DNA of 64,000 nucleotides from Bradyrhizobium sp. CCBAU 51765 (GCF_015291725.1 NZ_CP030038.1:7925001-7989000); one strand, 5' to 3'; shown: positions 8,218 to 16,286, counted from the stretch's first letter. Notes: generated by a model not told the origin, from the letters alone. Numbers and translations are program-made.

Positions 8218-8727
8218 TCAGGCGAGCGCCATCGGTCTGAACCGGCGCCAGGCGCCGATGGTCAGCACCACGAAGAACACCAGAACGATGCCCTGCACCA
8301 CGGCGAACACCGGACCGGACGGCGGCGCCGGCGGCACGGCCGGTGCGAGCGCGGCAAGCGCCGGCACCTTCAGGAACGACTGGATGACCAGCACGAAGAC
8401 GTTGAAATAGAGCGAGATCATCGCGGTCACGATATAGACCGGGCGCCAGACTCCGGCGAGCTTCATGCCGTACAGCGCGACGCAGGCGATCGCGAGCAGC
8501 ACTAGCGAGATGATGCCGATGATATGCGAGGGCAGCAGCTCCTTGAACGGAAACAGGAAGCCGGTGGCGCTGGTGAGGATCGTGGTCAGCAGGAAGATCG
8601 CGGTGAGGCCCGGCATCGGCTTCGAGCCGAGCAGGCCGAACATCACGACGAGGCCGGCGACGATGGCGATCAGGCTGATGATGACATGGATCAGCGTAAG
8701 GGCGGGCAGACTCAACCCAAGGACCAT
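8218..8727 (-). CDS. Four-helix membrane protein of unknown function
   Basis: A 169-residue, strongly hydrophobic protein. Predicted transmembrane segments lie at about 5-30, 38-62, 68-90 and 95-118, followed by a proline/alanine-rich linker (PALAALAPAVPPAPPSGP) and a last helix at about 138-158 before a basic end. I do not recognise a named family. GGAGAG lies 11 bases before the ATG. Context gives no role; the neighbours are an alpha/beta hydrolase and an EthD-like protein. Confidence 0.75.
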   Translation of the reverse strand: MVLGLSLPALTLIHVIISLIAIVAGLVVMFGLLGSKPMPGLTAIFLLTTILTSATGFLFPFKELLPSHIIGIISLVLLAIACVALYGMKLAGVWRPVYIVTAMISLYFNVFVLVIQSFLKVPALAALAPAVPPAPPSGPVFAVVQGIVLVFFVVLTIGAWRRFRPMALA

Positions 8728-8918
8728 GACATCTCTCCTATTCTCCGCATTGAGATGTTGAGAGTAGTATTACGGTCCTCATGGGATTGCCACCTGCGTT
8801 GTCGTCAGATGCAGAGGCGCGGCCATGCGTTATCGTGCGAATCGACAAACGCGTGGCCGATTTTTTCGCGTCGCCGTCACGGCGGACGACCATTTCCGAC
8901 GAAAGTCGAATCGATCCT

Positions 8919-9227
8919 TCACACTTCCTTGGTGTCGAAGATCAAGAGGTCGGCACCGCCGCTGGCGAACTTGGGCACGTCGGCGCCGGTTGCCTTGCCT
9001 TCGGGGTTGGCGAATGCCGCCTGAATGTCGGCCACGCTGTCGAAGGTGAGAATGGCGACGAGATGGATCCCGGAAGGACCTGCGGGAGATGCGACCGGCC
9101 CCTTGCTGACAGCGTATTTCTTCAGCCCGGGAAGTTTCTTGGCGAGCGGGATGTGCGTCTCGGCATAGTACTTGTCGAAGGCGGCAGCGTCCTTGGGTGT
9201 CTTGTACAGCACGACGATTTCAGCCAT
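8919..9227 (-). CDS. EthD family protein
   Basis: A 102-residue small alpha+beta-barrel protein. The motif YYAETHIPLAKKLPGLKKYAVSKG near residues 20-43 is the EthD/DUF1330-like signature, and the protein ends GGADLLIFDTKEV. EthD is needed for ethyl tert-butyl ether degradation in Rhodococcus, but most relatives have no known substrate. A strong GGGAGGAC precedes the ATG at 9227, which rejects the much longer in-frame extension upstream. Confidence 0.85.
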   Translation of the reverse strand: MAEIVVLYKTPKDAAAFDKYYAETHIPLAKKLPGLKKYAVSKGPVASPAGPSGIHLVAILTFDSVADIQAAFANPEGKATGADVPKFASGGADLLIFDTKEV

Positions 9228-9261
9228 TTGGTCCTCCCTTGAAAAATTTGTTGTGTTTGGA

Positions 9262-9376
9262 TCCTCATGGTGAGGAGCGTGCGAAGCACGCGTCTCGAAC
9301 CATGAAAGGCCCGGGTCGTCGTTCCGGGCCTTCATCCTTCGAGACGCGCGCTCAGGCGCGCTCCTCAGGATGAGGG
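9262..9376. repeat. Palindromic intergenic repeat, 'CCTCATGGTGAGGAGCG' type
   Basis: TCCTCATGGTGAGGAGCG...CGTCTCGAACCATGAAAGG is followed by an inverted partner, CCTTCATCCTTCGAGACG...GCGCTCCTCAGGATGAGG. The 115 bp folds back along nearly its full length, with inner hairpins GTGCGAAGCAC and GCGCGCTCAGGCGCGC. I recognise this as a rhizobial RIME-type repeat. It sits between the EthD gene and the cNMP/FAD oxidoreductase gene. Confidence 0.8.
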
Positions 9377-9444
9377 GATAGTCTGCAGGATGTGGCGCAA
9401 TGGCAAGTCCCATTTGACTTGCCATTCGCTTGTCTTCTCCTTGC

Positions 9445-11151
9445 CTAAAGCGCCGGTTTTGCGACGTCGCCGAGATAGCCGTGCAGGGAGGCGACGACCT
9501 GCGCGCCCTCGCCGATGGCGCCGCCGACGCGCTTGACCGAGCCGGAGCGGACGTCGCCGACGGCGTAGACGCCGGGCACGGAGGTTTCCAGCGGCGCCAC
9601 CAGCTTGCCCTGGTTCTGTTCGGACTGCGCACCTGTCACGACGAAGCCGCCGCGATCGAGCGTCACGCCGCAGCCATCGAGCCAGGAGGTGGCTGGATCG
9701 GCGCCGACGAACAGGAAGAGATTACGGATGTCGGCAGAATCCTCGTCGTCCGACAACCGGCTCTTCCAGCGAATGCGCCGCAGCAGCGCGGCCTCGTCGC
9801 CCTCGAGCGCGGTAATCTCGGTGTTGAACATCAATTCGATGTTCGGCGTCGCTTCGATGCGCTCGATGAGATAGCGCGACATGCTGGCGCCGAGGCCGCC
9901 GCCGCGGATGATCATCAGCACGCGCTTCGCATGCCCCGACAGGAACACGGCCGCCTGCCCTGCCGAATTGCCGGCACCGACCAGCGCGACTTCCTCGCCG
10001 GCGCAGAGCCGCGCCTCGACCGGCGAAGCCCAGTACCAGACGCCGCGTCCCTCGAACTTGTCGAGGCTGGCGATGTCAGGCCGCCGATAGCGCGCGCCGC
10101 TCGCGACCACCACTGCGCGCGAGCGCAGGGGATCGCAGCCGTCGAGCGCCACCGAGAACGCGCCGTCCTTGCGCGTGCAGTCGAGCGACCTCACCGTCAC
10201 CGGAATCATGATGTCGGCGCCGAATTTCTGCGCCTGGGTGAAGGCGCGCGCGGTCAGGGCCTGGCCCGAGATGCCGGTCGGAAAGCCCAGATAGTTCTCG
10301 ATCCGCGCGCTGGCGCCGGCCTGGCCGCCGAAGGCGCGGGTATCCAGCACCGCGACCGACAGCCCTTCGGACGCGGCATACACGGCGGTGGCGAGCCCTG
10401 CGGGTCCGCAGCCGACGACCGCAACGTCGTAGATGCGGTCACCCTTCGCGCCGCCGATCATGCCGATGGCGCGCGCGAGCTCGGTCTCGTTCGGATTGCG
10501 CAGCACCGCGCCATCGGCAGTGACGACCAGCGGCCAGTCTTCGGGCTTCGGCAAATAGCGCGCGATCAGTTCAGCCGCATCGCGATCGCGATCGGGGTCG
10601 AGCAGATGATGCGGCTGGCCGTTGCGGGTGAGGAACCCCTGCAACCGCACCACGCCGGCGGAGTTCGACGGTCCGATCAGCACGGGGCCGCCGGCGCCGT
10701 CCTGGATCAGGTTGACCCGGCGCAGGATCAGCGCCCGCATGATGCGCTCGCCGAGCTCGGCCTCGGCGACCAGCAGCGCGCGCAGCCGGTCCGGTGGCAG
10801 CAGCAGCGTCTCGACATCGCCCTTGGCGCGGCCGTCGACCAGCGCAGGCCGGCCGGAGAGCTGGCTGAGTTCGGCCAGGAATTGCCCCGGCCCCTGGTCG
10901 ATCACCGGGGTGACGTGACCGAGACCGTCGCGCTGGGTGATCGCGACAAGGCCCTTCAGCAGGACGAACATGCCGGGGCCGGGCTTGCCGGTCTCGAACA
11001 GCAACTCGCCATCCACGAAGGTGCGGATTTCGCCGAAGTGCCTGATCCGTTCGATCTCGGCCGGCGTCAGCGCCGGAAAGGTCTGCTCGGGGCGAATGAA
11101 GCGCGACAGCTGCGCGTCACGGTCGGTTCGTTGCGGTTCGTCCTGCCCCAT
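9445..11151 (-). CDS. cNMP-binding domain fused to a thioredoxin-reductase-like FAD oxidoreductase without CxxC
   Basis: A 568-residue fusion. Residues ~15-145 form a CRP-like cyclic-nucleotide-binding domain (DGELLFETGKPGPGMFVLLKG, GQFLAELSQLSGRPALVDG). Residues ~155-230 look like a thioredoxin-fold linker with no CxxC. From ~240 comes a TrxR-like flavoprotein: GCGPAGLATA for FAD, GQAGASARIENYLGFP, then VGAGNSAGQAA for NAD(P)H and VYAVGDVRSGSVKRV. Where thioredoxin reductase carries YCATCDG, this protein reads YWASPVEA, so classical disulfide reduction is unlikely. GAGGTG precedes the ATG at 11151, preferred over the ATG at 11166. Family members are usually annotated only as FAD-dependent oxidoreductases. 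Confidence 0.88.
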   Translation of the reverse strand: MGQDEPQRTDRDAQLSRFIRPEQTFPALTPAEIERIRHFGEIRTFVDGELLFETGKPGPGMFVLLKGLVAITQRDGLGHVTPVIDQGPGQFLAELSQLSGRPALVDGRAKGDVETLLLPPDRLRALLVAEAELGERIMRALILRRVNLIQDGAGGPVLIGPSNSAGVVRLQGFLTRNGQPHHLLDPDRDRDAAELIARYLPKPEDWPLVVTADGAVLRNPNETELARAIGMIGGAKGDRIYDVAVVGCGPAGLATAVYAASEGLSVAVLDTRAFGGQAGASARIENYLGFPTGISGQALTARAFTQAQKFGADIMIPVTVRSLDCTRKDGAFSVALDGCDPLRSRAVVVASGARYRRPDIASLDKFEGRGVWYWASPVEARLCAGEEVALVGAGNSAGQAAVFLSGHAKRVLMIIRGGGLGASMSRYLIERIEATPNIELMFNTEITALEGDEAALLRRIRWKSRLSDDEDSADIRNLFLFVGADPATSWLDGCGVTLDRGGFVVTGAQSEQNQGKLVAPLETSVPGVYAVGDVRSGSVKRVGGAIGEGAQVVASLHGYLGDVAKPAL

Positions 11152-11190
11152 GGCCACCTCATGCACTCCAAAAATTCCAGCCGCCCGCCT

Positions 11191-11379
11191 TCAATTACCG
11201 GTCTTGCCAGCGGCCCCCTCATCTAGGGAACCATCGTCGTTCTGCGAGGGGTCGGTGCTTGCGGCGCGTTCGCGCGCCTGCATCTTCCGCCGCTTCAGAT
11301 TCTCGCGCAGCGCCGATTTCAGGCGGTCGTCCCGGGACGCCCGCGCCTGGCTCGCGCTCTTGTCGTTCTGGTCGGTCAT
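11191..11379 (-). CDS. Small charged hypothetical protein
   Basis: A 62-residue, highly hydrophilic protein beginning MTDQNDKSASQARASRDDRLKS, with a basic middle (LRENLKRRKMQARERAAS) and an acidic end. It has no signal or membrane segment and is probably helical or disordered. It lies 39 bp upstream of the cNMP/FAD oxidoreductase on the same strand and could be its operon leader gene. The start has only a weak ribosome site. I believe similar proteins occur in Bradyrhizobium, but the function is unknown. Confidence 0.6.
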   Translation of the reverse strand: MTDQNDKSASQARASRDDRLKSALRENLKRRKMQARERAASTDPSQNDDGSLDEGAAGKTGN

Positions 11380-11696
11380 CAAAGGTCCATTCACGGAAAT
11401 CCGGCACAGGATGCCATCGAAGTGTGGCAGCTCAAGAGGCCGACGCGATCCGATCGTGCGAAACGCGAAATGGAGCAAGTCCAGCATCCCGGGCAACTGG
11501 CCAGTTGGCCGGGATATCGGGCCCCGAATCGGCGGAAAGTCTGTGATTTCCCATCAAATGGGGCATTTTGGCCCCGATATCGGCTCGATTTTCTCATTCT
11601 GGCGGGGCTTGCATGCTTGCACAGGAGGGGGGCTTGTGGCAGATATCGGCCCGCTTGGTAGGCCCCTTCGGGCGCCCGATTCTTTCACCAGCACAT
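11380..11696. other. Intergenic stretch, 317 bp, no gene
   Basis: No convincing ORF or RNA is seen. The octamer GATATCGG occurs three times in the same orientation, at 11513, 11576 and 11642, spaced 63 and 66 bp, each beside a run of G/C. GGCCCCTTCGGGCGCCC near 11660 could form a short hairpin. The region must carry the promoter of tRNA-Thr and of the divergent small gene. Confidence 0.5.
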
Positions 11697-11771
11697 GCTG
11701 CCGTAGCTCAGTGGTAGAGCACTCCATTGGTAATGGAGAGGTCGACAGTTCAATCCTGTCTGGCAGCACCA
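11697..11771 (+). tRNA. tRNA-Thr (GGT anticodon)
   Basis: A 75-nt cloverleaf. It has acceptor GCTGCCG pairing with TGGCAGC (one G-T pair), D-arm AGCTCAGTGGTAGAGC, anticodon stem CTCCA/TGGAG with loop TTGGTAA giving GGT, T-arm GACAGTTCAATCCTGTC and an encoded CCA. A RidA-family gene begins 79 bp downstream on the same strand. No attachment-site duplication was seen. Confidence 0.97.
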
Positions 11772-11849
11772 GCTTCCCCCATTGAAGCACGCCTTATTGA
11801 AACAAAGCCCTGCGCCTGGCCAGCGAGCCCGCAACTCCCGGATGCCATC

Positions 11850-12200
11850 GTGATCAAACGTTCCCTGCCCTATGAAGGACTGCTCCACGAGATCGTCGAG
11901 CATAACGGCGTACTCTATCTCGGCGGTATCGTTCCCGAGGATCCGGGGCTCGACATGGCGGGCCAGGCCGACGATGTGCTGCGCCAGTTGAAGACCCTGC
12001 TTGATGGGGCCGGATCCGATCTCTCCTGCGTTCTGCAGGTGACCATCTTCATGGCTGATCTCACCGACAAGGCAGCGTTCAACCAGGTGTGGAAGCGCAC
12101 TTTCACCGCGGACCATCTGCCGGCGCGTGCCGCGATCGGCGTCGCGGATCTCGGCCCGGGCGTCAAGCTGGAGCTGACGGCGATCGCCGCACGCCGCTGA
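11850..12200 (+). CDS. RidA/YjgF family protein
   Basis: A 116-residue RidA-fold protein starting at a GTG (VIKRSLPYEGLLHEI). The enamine/imine-deaminase Arg is retained in LPARAAIGVADL, and the following VKLELTAIAARR keeps the conserved Glu. RidA proteins form trimers and hydrolyse reactive 2-aminoacrylate-type intermediates released by PLP enzymes; other branches have different substrates. The start is chosen because homology begins there; sequence further upstream runs into the tRNA. It appears monocistronic. Confidence 0.85.
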   Translation: MIKRSLPYEGLLHEIVEHNGVLYLGGIVPEDPGLDMAGQADDVLRQLKTLLDGAGSDLSCVLQVTIFMADLTDKAAFNQVWKRTFTADHLPARAAIGVADLGPGVKLELTAIAARR

Positions 12201-12214
12201 TCCTCGAGCGGCAC

Positions 12215-12890
12215 CGGCGAGGCGAGAAAGCTCGGTCATTCCTGCGCTCACACATGAAGCAGCATTCTCGCGGCGCGAAGCGTCCGAGTTTTGCTGGTTT
12301 CCTTGACCCCTCTCCATGTGAAGAGAGCGCAGGGAAGGCCGGGTGCCGGCTGGCACCCATGATCCGCCGCGCGAAGAATTTGCACACGCAAATGCGCAAG
12401 CGGGACAACAGGTGGGCCGGAAAACACCCGGCCTTCCCTGCGCGATGGTTTGACGGCTTATGCGCGCTCTCCCCGGAGCCGAGTTCCTTCTGGCCTCCGT
12501 CACCTCGCGAATTGGCGATGTCCCGAGCCCCGGTTGAGCCCCGACCCATCTCCGCAAGGCTTGACCGTAGCAACGACGGTCGGGACCACGCGGTTTCGCC
12601 GTACGCAGCGGCCCGGCTCCGCCCAAGGGCTTCGCCGGACCTGAGCGCCGTTCGTCCGCACGCAGTCGGGCCCTCACGAGGTTCATCTCGCCCTGGTCCC
12701 ACCTCGCATGCCCGGCGCTGTCGCGTCCACCGCACCCCGGCCCACGTTCGTGACGACGTACGATCGCCCCTCTCCTTGGGCCGGGATGGCGGGAATATGC
12801 CGCAATTCCGAATTTCGGTAAAGCGGAATATTTTTGTGGAAGGGGGTTGACGGGGGTCTGCGAGAGAAAGGGTGTTTTGCCGACGGGTCA
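12215..12890. repeat. Long structured non-coding repeat (about 0.65 kb)
   Basis: No protein-like ORF with a ribosome site is present, although both strands stay open for long stretches because GC is high. The stretch contains a 19-bp perfect inverted repeat with nested hairpins (12327-12443), GACCGT/ACGGTC around 12563, and a hairpin-prone G/C-rich tract at 12600-12680. I recognise the sequence (for example GGCCCGACTGCGTGCGGACG on the minus strand) as one dispersed through Bradyrhizobium genomes, often mis-annotated as small proteins. Boundaries are approximate. Orientation and transcription are unknown. Confidence 0.65.
12327..12443. ncRNA. Candidate structured RNA / cruciform core of the repeat
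   Basis: Arms GCGCAGGGAAGGCCGGGTG (12327-12345) and CACCCGGCCTTCCCTGCGC (12425-12443) are perfectly complementary over 19 bp. Two stem-loops are available in the 79-nt interior: GGGTGCC-GGCT-GGCACCC (12341-12358, sharing five bases with the left arm) and ATTTGC-ACAC-GCAAAT (12378-12393). The latter is extended by CCGC/GCGG. This multibranch layout is far from chance, but whether it works as RNA or as DNA (transposition, nucleoid) is not known. Confidence 0.5.
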
Positions 12891-13013
12891 AAATCGTTGG
12901 GATCGATATCCGCTTGCGGTGGCGCTCTCCGCAAAGATGCAGTCACGCTGTCCTTTTGACCCCTAAATTCATGGTGATAATATCGTAACCTGCGGTCCGT
13001 CCGGGAGGACACC

Positions 13014-13217
13014 ATGGAATGGTTTGACCGGCTGTTTGGAAGGACATCGTCACCTCCGACCCGGTTCTTTGCGAGATTCAGGCGGACGTCGAGGGCACCG
13101 ACTGATCCCGACCTTCTGAAAATCGCCAAAGACCGGAAAGGGCATGTTTCGCGAAGAGCCGTGCGAGATGAATATGAGCGGCTGGTCTTGGAGAAGTACG
13201 CGCACGACAAGTCGTGA
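13014..13217 (+). CDS. Small basic hypothetical protein
   Basis: A 67-residue protein starting MEWFDRLFGRTSSPPTRFF. It has an amphipathic, aromatic N-terminus and then a strongly basic, helical C-terminal half (RRAVRDEYERLVLEKYAHDKS). The ribosome site GGGAGGACACC before the ATG is one of the best in the window, so it is probably translated. No family is recognised. It lies next to the long structured repeat and is convergent with the cNMP-domain gene. Confidence 0.65.
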   Translation: MEWFDRLFGRTSSPPTRFFARFRRTSRAPTDPDLLKIAKDRKGHVSRRAVRDEYERLVLEKYAHDKS

Positions 13218-13273
13218 TTTCCAGGACCTATCGAGCCTTGCTCAGTGCGAAACATGATGGTTTCGCAAGGGTT

Positions 13274-13768
13274 TTACACGTCCTGCGCATGATCAATTGA
13301 GGCACCCACCTGCAGTGTCGCGAACCGCTCGTCCGCCCGTCGCAGCCGTCGGCACAGCTCGCGATTGATGTTCTGCAGAACGATCACATAGGCGTGGATA
13401 TCGGCCTTGTAGCAAGCGTAGAGCTTCTGGGCCGTCAACTCGTACAGCACCGTCGGTGCCTCCGCGACCACCGTGGCGGAGCGGTTCTGCATTTCGATCA
13501 GCGTCATTTCACCGAAGAAATCGCCAGGCTCCAGGCCGGAAAGCGGGATGACACTGCCCGAACCGGCCCGTTTGCTCACCGCCAGCCGACCGGATTTGAC
13601 GATGAACATCGAGCGTCCCGGCTCGCCCTCAGCGACGACGGTCGCGTTGGCATCGAAGCGGCGCTCGACCAGCATTGAAATCAGGAGGTCGAGGCTCGGC
13701 TCCGGGAGACCGCCGAAGAACGGTGTGGCAAGCAGGAAGGCTTTCAGATCGGGATCGCTGGCGGCCAT
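13274..13768 (-). CDS. Single-domain cyclic nucleotide-binding protein
   Basis: A 164-residue protein made almost entirely of a CRP-type cNMP-binding beta-roll: VVAEGEPGRSMFIVKSGRLAVS, then LEPGDFFGEMTLIEMQNRSATVVAEAPT, the phosphate-binding cassette (FGEMTL...RSATV). No helix-turn-helix follows; the C-terminus is helical (LQNINRELCRRLRRADERF), perhaps for dimerisation. It could be a cNMP sensor acting by protein contact (inference). This is the second cNMP domain in the window after the one at 9445-11151. Confidence 0.85.
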   Translation of the reverse strand: MAASDPDLKAFLLATPFFGGLPEPSLDLLISMLVERRFDANATVVAEGEPGRSMFIVKSGRLAVSKRAGSGSVIPLSGLEPGDFFGEMTLIEMQNRSATVVAEAPTVLYELTAQKLYACYKADIHAYVIVLQNINRELCRRLRRADERFATLQVGASIDHAQDV

Positions 13769-13893
13769 TGCGCAAGGATATGCGCCCTCGCCATCTGCGG
13801 CAAGCAGAGCACACCGGCGCTGACGTCGCCCAATGAGTGACGCTCAATGTGTTCGATCAAGCAGGTCTGCGACGCGCGGTCAATTCGGCGCGT

Positions 13894-14523
13894 TTAGTGC
13901 CGCGGAACACTCTCGCCGCGCAGCGTCCGTCGTCTCCAGAGGTCGATCATGACCTTTACGGTCGCCGCTAGGACGAGCGCGCACAGCGCCGCCTTCGAGA
14001 TCGTCTCCATCGTCCCCTCGATCAGCAGGCAGTGCACCACGCTGCCTGCGACGATGACGATCGCGAGGGGGATATGGACGATGCGCCAGGTTCGCAGCCG
14101 CAGTCCCAACCGCCGGCGCAGCAGCGCCAGAACCGCAATGATGAAGATGGCCCACATCGCGGTCACGCCGAAGGGAGAGAACGGCGTCGGCGATGTGTAG
14201 GTCAGGGCATCGATCATGTCGGGCGGGCTGGTGAACCAGAGGCCGGCGACGTGGATCACCACCGCCACCGCCAGCGCACCGCCGATCCAGTGATGGGCGC
14301 GTCGTCCGCGATAGGCCGGCAGGCCAGGCAGATATCCGCCGATCAGCAGCGGCTGCACCAGCACGAGGCCGAGCGCGATGATCCCGGCAAAGCCGGCGAG
14401 AATGTATACCGGGCCGCGCCATGCGAGCTGCTCGCTTGCCGCAGCAGCGGCGATCGGCACGCCAATGGCAAGGACAAGCGCGACCCAGATCAAGACCGCC
14501 CGGGCCGATTTCCATTCCCTCAT
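13894..14523 (-). CDS. Ferric-reductase-like transmembrane cytochrome (haem b)
   Basis: A 209-residue membrane protein with six predicted helices. Two helices each carry a His pair with ferric-reductase spacing, H78...H91 (HHWIGGALAVAVVIH) and H150...H164 (HIPLAIVIVAGSVVH), suitable for two stacked b haems across the membrane. There is no FAD or NADPH domain, so electrons must come from quinol or a partner. The architecture resembles MsrQ/YedZ. It starts 13 bp after the stop of the Tat-exported protein gene, so the two probably form a unit. GTG/ATG ambiguity is absent. Confidence 0.82.
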   Translation of the reverse strand: MREWKSARAVLIWVALVLAIGVPIAAAAASEQLAWRGPVYILAGFAGIIALGLVLVQPLLIGGYLPGLPAYRGRRAHHWIGGALAVAVVIHVAGLWFTSPPDMIDALTYTSPTPFSPFGVTAMWAIFIIAVLALLRRRLGLRLRTWRIVHIPLAIVIVAGSVVHCLLIEGTMETISKAALCALVLAATVKVMIDLWRRRTLRGESVPRH

Positions 14524-14536
14524 TTGCAGAGTCAGC

Positions 14537-15040
14537 TCAGGCCGGCTGCAGCACGAAGTGCGCCTCGAGGCTGGTTTCCTTGGCGCTCCGCATCACCGGC
14601 CGCAGGAACACGGTTTTGAATTCGCCGCTGTCATAGGCGAGGTGGCCATGCGGCTGGCCGAAGATCGGAATGATCTGCGGCATCTCGAGCCGGAACTTGC
14701 CGTCCTTGTCGGTGAGCGTGGCGCCATGACTCTGCGGCTCGTGCTCCTGCCCTTCGACCGTGTGGGCCCAGATCTGGATGCGCTGCCCGGCGAGCGGCGC
14801 GCCGTCGCCGGCGCGGCGGACGGTGCCGCTCATCCAGAAGCCGCCCTTGCCGATCCGCTCTACGATCGCCGCGCCCTTGCGGTAATTGTTCGCCCCGCCC
14901 GACATCGACTGGGTCGGTGCGAGGCCGTCCGCGCGCGCCGGCACCAGGAGGCCGGGGAAGGCTGATACCAAGACCCCGGTTGCGAGGACGGTGCCGCCGG
15001 CGGCGAGAAGGCTGCGGCGGTCGAGTGCGACGTTGGTCAT
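14537..15040 (-). CDS. Tat-exported intradiol-dioxygenase-like protein
   Basis: A 167-residue protein with a twin-arginine signal, DRRSLLAAGG at residues 7-16, followed by a hydrophobic stretch and an ARA cleavage site near 37. The mature part has a transthyretin-like beta-sandwich pattern: GTVRRAGDGAPLAGQRIQIW, TLTDKDGKFRLEMP, and QPHGHLAY, whose H131-x-H133 aligns with the iron ligands of intradiol ring-cleaving dioxygenases. The usual Tyr ligands are not obvious. GGGAGGACCTGAC precedes the ATG. It is co-directional with the downstream haem membrane protein. Confidence 0.78.
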   Translation of the reverse strand: MTNVALDRRSLLAAGGTVLATGVLVSAFPGLLVPARADGLAPTQSMSGGANNYRKGAAIVERIGKGGFWMSGTVRRAGDGAPLAGQRIQIWAHTVEGQEHEPQSHGATLTDKDGKFRLEMPQIIPIFGQPHGHLAYDSGEFKTVFLRPVMRSAKETSLEAHFVLQPA

Positions 15041-15258
15041 GTCAGGTCCTCCCGGCAACGGGGCTCTTGCTCGCACAAGCTACAACAACAGGCGCAGAAC
15101 GCCCAGTTGAGAGGGAGGGGACCATCGGTCGCAATAACAGTGTTGTGAACGGCCATGCGGGCAGCTCGAACTGTTGGGCGGCCATGTCTTCCCAACACTA
15201 CATGTGACCCTTGCACACGCGCATCATCGCGCAGATCCTCCACTTCAGGTGCCCCCGC

Positions 15259-16266
15259 ATGATCTCCTTCTCCGTGCTCGACCTCGCTCCCATCCGCCAG
15301 GGCGGCGATGCGGCGCAGGCTTTCCGCAACTCGCTCGACCTTGCCCGGCATGCCGAGGCGTGGGGCTACAAACGGTTCTGGCTGGCCGAGCATCACAACA
15401 TGACGGGGATCGCGAGCGCGGCGACGTCGGTCGTGATCGGGCATGTCGCGGGCGGGACCAAGACGATCCGCGTCGGCTCCGGCGGGATCATGCTGCCGAA
15501 CCATTCGCCGCTCGTCATCGCCGAGCAGTTCGGCACGCTGGAATCGCTCTATCCCGGGCGGATCGATCTCGGGCTCGGCCGGGCGCCTGGCACCGACCAG
15601 TTCACGGCGCGGGCGCTGCGGCGCGACCTCGCCACCACCTCCGAGAACTTTCCGCATGACGTGCTGGAGCTGCAGGCGCTGCTCGGCGACGTGCAGCCGA
15701 ACCAGGCGATCCGCGCCGTGCCCGGCATGGGGACCAAGGTGCCGCTCTGGATCCTGGGATCGAGCACGTTCGGTGCGCAGCTTGCCGCGATGCTCGGGCT
15801 GCCCTTTGCGTTCGCCTCGCATTTCGCGCCGCAGATGATGATGCCGGCGCTGCGCGAATATCGCGCGCGGTTCGAGCCCTCTTCGCAGCTCGACAAGCCC
15901 TATGCGATGATCGGCGTCAACGTGTTCGCCGCCGACACCGACGACGAGGCGCAGCGGATGTTCTCGTCGCTGCAGCAGCAGTTCATCAATCTGCGCCGCG
16001 GCACGCCGGGCCCGCTGCCGCCGCCGGTCGACGACATGGACGCGCTGTGGTCGCCGGCCGAGAAGGCCGGCGTCGGTCAGTCGCTGTCGTGCTCTGCAGT
16101 GGGCTCGCCCGACGTGGTCGAAGCGAAGCTGAAGGCGCTGATCGCCGAAACCGGCGCGGACGAATTGATGACGACGGGGCAGATCTACGACCACGCCGCG
16201 CGGCTGCGCTCGTTCGAGATCGCGGCCGAGGTACGGGACCGGCTGGCGGTGCAGCCGGTGAGGTGA
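15259..16266 (+). CDS. LLM class flavin-dependent oxidoreductase (YhbW-like)
   Basis: A 335-residue bacterial-luciferase-like (F420/FMN) monooxygenase. MISFSVLDLAPIRQG at the start, HAEAWGYKRFWLAEHHNM, VGSGGIMLPNHSPLVIAEQFGTLESLYPGRIDLGLGRAPGTD and the WILGSSTFGAQLAA segment match the YhbW/YvbT-type branch. The substrate is unknown; it would need an FMN reductase partner, and one is encoded at 19464-20081, although not in the same operon. The ATG at 15259 is chosen because homology starts there. Confidence 0.9.
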   Translation: MISFSVLDLAPIRQGGDAAQAFRNSLDLARHAEAWGYKRFWLAEHHNMTGIASAATSVVIGHVAGGTKTIRVGSGGIMLPNHSPLVIAEQFGTLESLYPGRIDLGLGRAPGTDQFTARALRRDLATTSENFPHDVLELQALLGDVQPNQAIRAVPGMGTKVPLWILGSSTFGAQLAAMLGLPFAFASHFAPQMMMPALREYRARFEPSSQLDKPYAMIGVNVFAADTDDEAQRMFSSLQQQFINLRRGTPGPLPPPVDDMDALWSPAEKAGVGQSLSCSAVGSPDVVEAKLKALIAETGADELMTTGQIYDHAARLRSFEIAAEVRDRLAVQPVR

Positions 16267-16286
16267 GGCGGCTCGGCACTGAAGGT

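Noticed and set aside
12163..12891. 242-codon minus-strand ORF in the structured repeat
   Set aside because: It has no ribosome site and no protein-like composition, and it spans perfect inverted repeats. It is better explained as non-coding repeat.
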